Origin: Hyalella azteca
Lineage: Eukaryota > Arthropoda > Malacostraca > Amphipoda > Hyalellidae
NCBI RefSeq assembly: GCF_000764305.2
Contig: NW_025931296.1
Coordinates: 290,365 to 354,364 of the forward strand
Reading direction: 5' to 3'
Length of the DNA stretch: 64,000 nt
Position numbers and translations under genes: made by a program. Positions within the stretch are counted from its first letter, which is position 1. The number at the start of each line of letters is the position of its first letter. Of the stretch, positions 57,960-64,000 are shown in pieces. The notes beneath the pieces are model-generated. The model saw nothing but the letters and a program-made list of their open reading frames with translations, did not search any database and had not been told where the DNA came from.

Positions 57960-58265
57960 TTATTAATTAATGTTAATAATATTCCTGATTAATTATTATT
58001 ATGTTGGATTATTATTCCTGATTAATTAATATTCCTGATTGATTACTATTCCAGATTAATTATTATTCATGATTAAATAATATTCATGATTAATTATTAT
58101 CCATGATTAATTAATATTTCAGATTAGTTATTATTCCTGATTAATTAATATTCGTGTTTAATTAATATTCATGATTAATTATTATTCCTGACTAAATAAT
58201 ATTCCTGATTTATTATTATTTTTGACTAATAATATTCCTGATTAATTTATATTATTGATTGATTA
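57960..58265. repeat. Degenerate ~20-bp repeat (attcctgattaattattatt)
   Basis: About 14 diverged units between DDR exons 2 and 3, starting about 15 bp upstream of the exon 3 acceptor on the coding strand. Confidence 0.85.
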
Positions 58266-58850
58266 ATATTAACATCCCTGAATATTCCGGAATTGTTTCT
58301 TAGTTACTCTTTAATATTTAGATAATAAATATACAAAAATCGAAGGCGGAAACTATGACGTGCAAACCATGTTTGAAAACTATGATACTGAAATGTGCAC
58401 AAGTAAAGTATATTAACTATTGCTTCGGTATTGAACCTTTTGTAGATGTGCAAATTATTTAATCAAGTATTAGAATAAATAGTTTTAATTAAAATATTGA
58501 TATATAAAAAATTAATGGGACTGTATTGTTTTGTTTTGTTTATAATTATTTTATTTAATATAATTACTTATTTAATTGTTTATAATTATTTCAACACTCC
58601 TCTTTAACTTCACTTCTTGTTGTTTGTTTGTCTGCAACAAATCTTATAATTGATATTTAACACACTTCTACCTCTCCAATCAATCTGAAAATTTGCACAA
58701 TTGCGTAAAGTCAAATTAAGACATTGCATGAATCAATTGACATAATAAATCATTTTTAAAAAGTTAAACAAGATTGTTTAATATTAAAAAAGTAAGAAAT
58801 TACTTCTTTTAAATGCTTAAAAATAAAGTAAGAAATTCATTGTACCTACA
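58266..58850. other. AT-rich intron 2 sequence
   Basis: Intron between DDR exons 2 and 3; no gene seen. Confidence 0.5.
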
Positions 58851-58854
58851 TGTG

Positions 58855-59135
58855 TACCATCGATGATACTGGCCTCTTTAGAAGTGTTGTCTTTAAAAAT
58901 AAATTTTTAAACGCATATTATTTGTATTATTGTCCGACTTGGCGAGATGAGGGAGATATTGGCCTCTTTAAAAGTGTTAAAAAGTAATTTTAGATAAAAA
59001 AGTTAAAAAAATACTTTAAAGTAATTTTAAAAATTTATTAAGAATTGAATTTAAAGTAATTAAAAAATTAGTTTAAAAATTAATTCATAAACGCATATTA
59101 TTTGTATTATCGTCAGACCTGGCGAGATGAGGGCC
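58855..59135. repeat. Duplication that includes a decayed copy of the DDR exon 2 donor
   Basis: 58911-58950 and 59091-59135 share acgcatattatttgtattat followed by cgtc.gac.tggcgagatga. The right copy spans the end of exon 2 and its 5' splice site. In the left copy the coding strand reads cgccaagtcgg instead of cgccaggtctg. Confidence 0.82.
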
Positions 59136-59224
59136 GACGAGCTGCACGGAGTGGGACGAGGAGGCTGACATGGCGGAGTCTGGCAGCGCCCCCGACGACA
59201 GCCCCAGCGGCGTGTTGCACTCGC
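59119..59224 (-). CDS. Ddr: Discoidin domain receptor-like, exon 2 (start of discoidin domain)
   Basis: Acceptor ataacag; enters in phase 1 after exon 1 and reads GECNTPLGLSSGALPDSAMS, then ASSSHSVQLVGPHLA. This matches the start of DDR discoidin domains (C-x-x-P-L-G-M-x-x-G-x-I-P-D-x-x-I-x-A-S-S). The Trp that follows A-S-S-x in vertebrate DDRs and binds collagen is His here. The donor gccag|gtctga is in phase 2, matching exon 3. The first conserved Cys of the domain lies at codon 3 of this exon. Confidence 0.9.
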
Positions 59225-59309
59225 CTGTTATTATTAATTAAGTATATTTTATTATTCATATTAATTATACTATTATTATAATATAATATATTGTTATTAA
59301 TTATTCTAG

Positions 59310-59430
59310 ATTATACGAACTGACGATGGGCCTGGATCCCGAAACGTTTTCCATAAAGATATGATTTTTTGTGGACTATTCTTTGCTTTTAAATTTTTAG
59401 TTAGCTTGCGATTTAAGCAAATAAGTGAGA
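59310..59430 (+). mobile_element. Second Penelope-like fragment in DDR intron 1
   Basis: Shares with the 37-kb fragment the block gaactga.gatgg, the hammerhead-like core and gaaacgttttc, followed by the antisense endonuclease segment (ctttgcttttaaatt, then ttgcgat.taagca). It is more decayed and has no ORF. Confidence 0.75.
59320..59345 (+). ncRNA. Hammerhead-ribozyme-like core, second copy
   Basis: ctgacga, then ggg, cctggat, ccc, then gaaac. Compared with the 37063-37088 copy one A-T pair of stem II is replaced by G-C, keeping the pairing. Stem I and the cleavage strand were not identified. Confidence 0.5.
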
Positions 59431-59769
59431 TCAATTATATTAATTAATTATTTTGATATGAGTTGGTCATTAATTTGATCTTGTTTATGTTACTCCATTA
59501 AGTACATAATTGATGCATACTTGACGACAGGCAAAATATCAGAATATGAACGTTTTTAATCTTCCATTACGAATGTTTTGTTAATTTTGCTCTTCGCATT
59601 CGAATAATATTGTTTCAACTAGCTAAAACTCAGCAAAAAATTAATTGGATGAATCATACGTAATATGAAGATTTTTAAAACATTGCTCATTAACTTGTTT
59701 ATGAAAGATTGCTCATTAACTTGTGCAAAAAGCATTTTATTTATTGAAATAAATATCTCGTAAACTGAC

Positions 59770-59884
59770 CAATCCAGAGCGCGTGCGACGCTCTCCCCAA
59801 GAGGACCGCTAATGTCATCAGCCAGACGCCGCTCTGAGGTCCCCAGGTGGTGATTCTTCGGGGAGGGATTCTCCTCCCCTTCAT
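59770..59884 (-). CDS. Ddr: Discoidin domain receptor-like, exon 1 (signal peptide)
   Basis: From the ATG at 59884 the frame gives MKGRRIPPRR, then SGVWLMTLAVLLGRASHA and LWI: a basic n-region, a hydrophobic core and a small-residue cleavage motif, as expected for the signal peptide of a type I membrane receptor. The donor attg|gtcagt leaves phase 1, and the G completes Gly-Glu-Cys in exon 2, which is the expected distance from signal peptide to first domain cysteine. The start is uncertain: the same frame is open for 413 further codons upstream (to 61123), and another ATG is at 59923. The signal-peptide pattern is why I chose 59884. Confidence 0.72.
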
Positions 59885-61123
59885 GGGGATATTAGTCGCT
59901 GGACTGGGGTTATTTGTTCCCATCTGGAAACTATTTTTCCGTTCTTCGAGGGTTTTTTTCCTGCCCAGAGAGTTGATCCATCCCCGGCGTTGTAGGAATA
60001 GATGTGTGCAGGACACCAACACGAAACTTTGTATTAAGGATGTCAATTTTCCGAGAAAACATGTTAATTTCATGCCCCAATTTTTACGACCCGACAGTGC
60101 ATTTATTGGTGCAGATTTTAAAGTGATAATATTTCCAGCCAAAAAATTGACTGCAATGACGACGACGAAGTGGAGTATACGCACGAAAAGCCCATCCATG
60201 AAGCTTTTTTTCGGTGGGGTGACCGAGTTAGGTTCCATGTTTGACGCGTGATTATTGTTTGTCTTTTCTCTCGTAACGAGCAGCGTTTGATCTTCTCCAG
60301 GAAACGCTTGGAAGGTTGAATCGCCATGTGCAGCGCACTCAGGCTTCTCGTGGTCGATGAAAGGAACCTTCGTACGCTGTAAATTCGCTTGTGCAAAGGT
60401 AGTTTCCAGGCTTGGGTTTTCCTCAGGTCCACCGTTTTCGACCGAAACACTCATCGGAGCGAAATTCATCTTGATTCTTACAGCAGGGCTAAGTATTTTA
60501 TCAAAGGAAGTGCCACGACAAGAGCCACGACGAAGCACTTCATACAACGCCATGTTCATTCTAAAACACAATCCCGTTGAAGTGCGGAAACGACATGGTT
60601 TCTCTGATTGTCCAATTGTCACAGACACAAGTAGAGGAGCAAACAAAGGAAGATAAGGCCTCTGGGTGGTCGAGAAGAAAAGAAATGTGGAACCGAGAGA
60701 GCAAGGAAAGAGGATTACATCCCTACCTTGTAACCCCCAATCCCCACTAACCCCTGCAGGGAAGAAGGCACGATGTGTGAGGGGAAATAGATATCTAGAA
60801 ATCGTGAAGGCTTTTGCACTGAAACTTGACCGAGTCTCGTCTTGCGTAAAGTGGGGAGTGCATTTAGAGATTGACACTTGACATGCAAATCTTTCGTCTG
60901 TTGGGTGACGTTCCAAATCCCCATCTGCTGGGTGATGGTCGCGAGAAAATCTTCTGTAAAACCAACCGAAGAACACCTCGTCTATCTCCCCAGTTGGGTC
61001 ATTGTCGTCCCCGTCTCTTGGGGAAGAGCAGCATCGCTTGTCTCTTGATACAAAAGTCACGACAATCTCGGTATCGACGATGATACAGGAAGCTCGGTTA
61101 GAAGCTTCCACCACATCCAACAT
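59885..61123 (-). CDS. Unidentified 413-codon ORF continuous with DDR exon 1
   Basis: A stop-free frame from an ATG at 61123 runs in frame into the DDR signal peptide; the ORF as a whole is 460 codons to a stop in intron 1. Composition is balanced, not a tandem repeat, with a hydrophobic segment FVRILHFVVVIAVNFLAG in the middle and a second, FVLVSCTHLF, further on. Such a length without a stop is unlikely by chance at this base composition. I recognise no family. It could be a long N-terminal extension of the receptor, an older gene or mobile-element ORF captured next to the receptor, or 5' UTR that happens to be open. No splice or promoter signal decides. Confidence 0.4.
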
Positions 61124-61785
61124 CGCACTTGCACCGCACTCAATGATTTTTTGAAATATTTCCGAACTTTGAATTTAACGGTTAAAAACTGTATCTTCTC
61201 GATGTACGAATGAATCGAAATGACAAAATAATAAGCACTGAATTTTTTAAAGGTGAAATTGGTTTTAGAAATTTTATCACTAAATTCAAATTAATATTGA
61301 AAATTTTGACCTTTAATTTTCAGCGATTGTCCAAACATCAATAAGTGATTTAGATCGTATTTAGTTTAGCTTCACTCAGGTCAAGTCTTCAAAAGCATGT
61401 TAACTACATCACTTTCACTTCACTTGAATAACTTAATGTCGCATGTCTGAAAACCATCTGAAAAGTTGAGAAGCAGAAATACAATTAATCCAAAATTATT
61501 ATCATTCTAATTCTAACTTCATGATTAAAATTATCATTAAAAAATTAGCCTCGTGGTCATTATCGGTGAATTTATGACCACTTGCCAAATGGCACCTAAA
61601 ACTTTTTGGACTGCCAAAAAGTGTCAGTCGTGGATAAAATAGAATTGCAATTAAATCTTAACAAGATTCAACATCTCACTAAAGATTAATGCATGCAGAT
61701 ATTAATACAACAGACATTTCTATGACAAACTCAAAGAAAATTCTAGTGCTAAACCCTTTATATGGTTTGTGTAAGTGTAGCTTTA
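61124..61785. other. 5' flank of the long ORF, no gene seen
   Basis: AT-rich. If DDR transcription starts upstream of the long ORF, its promoter should lie here or further right, but I see no clear TATA or initiator arrangement. Confidence 0.4.
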
Positions 61786-61789
61786 CCTT

Positions 61790-62215
61790 AATTGGTAAGT
61801 GTACTAGTTAATCAGCTGTGTGCTGGTAACTGGACTAGCCAATCAGCTGCGTTCTTGGTAACTGAACTAGCCAATCAGCTGCGTTCCTGGTAACTGAACT
61901 AGCCAATCAGCAGCCTTCTTGGTAAATAACTAGCCAATCATTTGCGTTCTTTGTAAATGAACTAGCCAATCAGCTGCGTTCTTTGTAACTGAACTAGCCA
62001 ATCAGCTGCGTTCTTGGTAACTGGACTAGCCAATCAGCTGCGTTCTTGGTAACTGAACTAGCAAATCAGATGCCTTCTTGGTAACTGGACTAGCGAATCA
62101 CTTCCGTTCTTTGTAACTGAACTAGCCAATCAGCTGCGTTCTTGGTAACTTGACTAGCCAATCAGCTGTGTTCTTGGTAACTTGACTAGCCAATCAGCTG
62201 CGTTCTTAGCAGGAT
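61790..62215. repeat. 32-bp satellite with CCAAT boxes (ctagccaatcagctgcgttc plus ttggtaactgaa)
   Basis: About 13 copies, nearly all with agccaatcag, a match to the NF-Y (CCAAT-box) consensus, followed by ctgcg. It lies about 2 kb 5' of the DDR signal-peptide exon. Confidence 0.93.
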
Positions 62216-62665
62216 ATTAAGGCCCGGGCCTCATGTCATATTGATGAGGCCAGCACAGGATATTAAGGCCCGGGCCTCATTGCCATTTTGAAGAGGCCAG
62301 CGCAGGATATGAGGTGCAGGATATTAAGGCCCGGGCCTCATGTCATATTGATGAGGCCAGCGTAGGATATGAGGCGCAGGATATTAAGGCGTGGGCCTCA
62401 CATCATATTGATGAGGCCAGCGTAGGATATGAGACGCAGGATATTAGGGCCAGGGCCTCATGTCATATTAATAAGGCCAGCGCAGGATATTAAGGCCCGG
62501 GCCTCATATCATATTGATGAGGCCAGCGTAGGATATGAGGCGCAGGATATTAAGGCGCGGGCCTCATATCATATTGATGAGGACAGCGTAGGATATGAGG
62601 CGCAGGATATTAAGGAGCGGGCCTCATGCCATATTGATGAGGCCACGTAGGATATGAGGTTCAGA
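62216..62665. repeat. ~58-bp palindrome-rich minisatellite (ggatattaaggcccgggcctc...atgaggccagcg)
   Basis: About eight copies. Most have aggcccgggcct (a self-complementary 12-mer) and inverted arms ggcctcat...atgaggcc around an AT-rich loop. Some units carry an extra ggatatgaggcgca block. Confidence 0.92.
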
Positions 62666-62749
62666 GGCAAAAAAAAAATCCTGCCCCGCAACCCACGCAG
62701 GATCTTTGATGTGCGCCGCTGCTTGTGTTTAATTCCGCAGCCGCCGGAC

Positions 62750-62916
62750 TATGGCGCAATATTGTGGCGCAATATTGTGGCGCAATATTGTGGCGCAATA
62801 TTGCGGCGCATATTGGGGCGTAATATTGTGGCGCAATATTGTGGCGCATATTGGGGCGCAATATTATGGCGCAATATTATGGCGCAATATTGTGGCGCAA
62901 TATTATGGCGCAATAT
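62750..62916. repeat. 13-bp minisatellite (gcgcaatattgtg)
   Basis: About 13 copies, some shortened. It is cut on the right by the partial transposon adapter at 62917. Confidence 0.93.
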
Positions 62917-62933
62917 ATGTGTATAAGAGACAG
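62917..62933. other. Partial Nextera mosaic end (assembly artefact)
   Basis: atgtgtataagagacag is 17 of the 19 bases of the Nextera mosaic end. It sits exactly between two unrelated arrays, so the join of left and right sequence is suspect. Confidence 0.9.
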
Positions 62934-63315
62934 GTTTGTGACTGCACTAGCCAATCATCTGCGTGGTTTGTGACTGCACCAGCCAATCATCTGTGCGGTT
63001 TGTGACTGCACTAGCCAATCATCTGCGTGGTTTGTGACTGCACCAGCCAATCATGTGCGTGGTTAGTGACTGCACTAGCCAATCATCTGCGTGGTTAGTG
63101 ACTGCACCAGCCAATCATCTGTGTGGTTTGTGACTGCACCAGCCAATCATCTGCGTGGTTTGTGACTGCACTAGCCAATCATCTGCGTGGTTTGTGACTG
63201 CACTAGCCAATCATCTGCGTGGTTAGTGACTGCACCAGCCAATCATCTGTGTGGTTTGTGACTGCACTAGCCAATCATCTGTGTGGTTTGTGACTGCACT
63301 AGCCAATCAAATGTG
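62934..63315. repeat. Second 32-bp CCAAT-box satellite (tttgtgactgcactagccaa plus tcatctgcgtgg)
   Basis: About 12 copies with the same period and the same ctagccaatca...ctgcg core as the array at 61790-62215, but a different second half. Confidence 0.93.
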
Positions 63316-63690
63316 TGCTCAGAAATTGAAGTAGAGTTTTAACAGAGCGCATGGAAAATATGGACATTGGACAACTGCTGGTGTAAGCAAAGCATATTAA
63401 TTAAGTCGAACATGAGTGGTCCTGTTATTTTGAAAATACGAAACAACCAAAAATGGAAACGGATGTTGCTAACACTCTCGCTCAAACACAATTAAACATT
63501 CAAACACGCTAACAACCTCAAACGAAAACCCAACCCAACACAACCCACCCACAATCACCATCATGTACACTCAGACTTCCACTCAAACACACGAATTAAC
63601 TTGTATGGAATTTGTACGGTTTCAGCGGATCCCAGCACGCAGGATTCTAACTTATCATCCACGTAATTTATTTCTGGTCCTGAGCAACTG
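63316..63690. other. Unique 5' flanking sequence
   Basis: Includes a caaacaca/aaccca-rich stretch (63470-63560). No gene recognised. Confidence 0.45.
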
Positions 63691-63692
63691 TT

Positions 63693-64000
63693 GGCAGCTG
63701 CATTCATCAGGTGACTTCACGCAGCTATATTCCTGAGGTGACTTCAAGCAGCTGCATTCATCAGGTGACTTCACGCAGCTGCATTCATCAGGTGCCTTCA
63801 CGCATTTGCATTCATCAGGTGACTCCGCGCAGCTGCATTCATCACGTGACTTCACGCACTCGCATTCATCAGGTGACTCCACGCATCTGCATTCATCAGG
63901 TGACTTCACGCAGCTGCATTCATCAGGGGACTTCACGCAGCTGCATTCATCAGGTGACTTCACGCAGCTGCATTCATCAGGTGACTTCACGCAGCTGCAT
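63693..64000. repeat. 27-bp minisatellite (cttcacgcagctgcattcat plus caggtga)
   Basis: Eleven copies running off the right edge. Each has gcagctgc. The repeated Asp-Glu-Cys minus-strand ORF (63655-63990) reflects the 27-bp period and lacks any start or splice context. Confidence 0.93.

Noticed and set aside
59847..60656. Plus-strand ORFs of 134 and 99 codons opposite the long DDR-linked ORF
   Set aside because: Shorter than and antisense to the 460-codon frame, which connects in phase to a recognised exon.
63655..63990. Cys-rich repeat ORF (Asp-Glu-Cys) that looks like a secreted repeat protein
   Set aside because: 27-bp array at the window edge with no signal peptide, splice site or codon variation typical of a selected protein.

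Overview
This window looks like a gene-poor, AT-rich stretch of an animal nuclear genome, probably an arthropod and most likely a decapod-like crustacean. The evidence is GT-AG introns, one very long intron, saturation with minisatellites, and degraded non-LTR, Penelope-like, SINE and MITE elements. The species assignment is inference. Two remnants of the Nextera transposase mosaic end (6900-6937 and 62917-62933) and two single N bases show it is a draft assembly. Contiguity across 6900-6937 and 62917-62933 should not be trusted.

The one host gene I can support is a discoidin domain receptor (DDR) family gene on the minus strand, read from right to left. Exons recognised from protein similarity, splice sites and matching phases are: signal peptide (59770-59884), discoidin domain (59119-59224, 57845-57939, 57348-57502, 21512-21662), DS-like domain (21147-21311, 20375-20459, and less surely 19664-19756), and a large exon with the end of the DS-like domain, the membrane span and an Asn/Ser/Pro-rich juxtamembrane tail (16136-17737). 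Phases agree from the first to the seventh exon. Intron 4 is about 35.7 kb and holds most of the window. No tyrosine-kinase exon was found. It must lie left of the window, or the product ends after the tail.

Layout: 1-1.4 kb is AT-rich DNA with two small arrays. 1.38-4.12 kb is a decayed minus-strand LINE with arrays inside it and at its 5' edge. 4.2-16 kb is a series of minisatellites with two tRNA-derived SINEs, one split by a small inverted-repeat element. 16.1-21.7 kb holds DDR exons 9 to 5, with arrays touching several splice sites. 21.7-57.3 kb is intron 4, with several dozen tandem arrays of period 2 to about 80 bp and a Penelope-like fragment at 37 kb. 57.3-59.9 kb holds DDR exons 4 to 1 with a second Penelope-like fragment. 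59.9-61.1 kb is a long ORF that continues in frame into the DDR signal peptide. 61.8-64 kb is 5' flanking DNA with CCAAT-box, palindromic and CAGCTG-containing arrays.

The most unusual points are minisatellites seeded at the 5' splice sites of three consecutive DDR exons, an in-frame stop-free 342-bp intron inside the discoidin domain, the long ORF fused in frame to the signal peptide, hammerhead-ribozyme-like cores with a compensatory base-pair change in the two Penelope remnants, and two arrays of NF-Y-type CCAAT sites upstream of the receptor.
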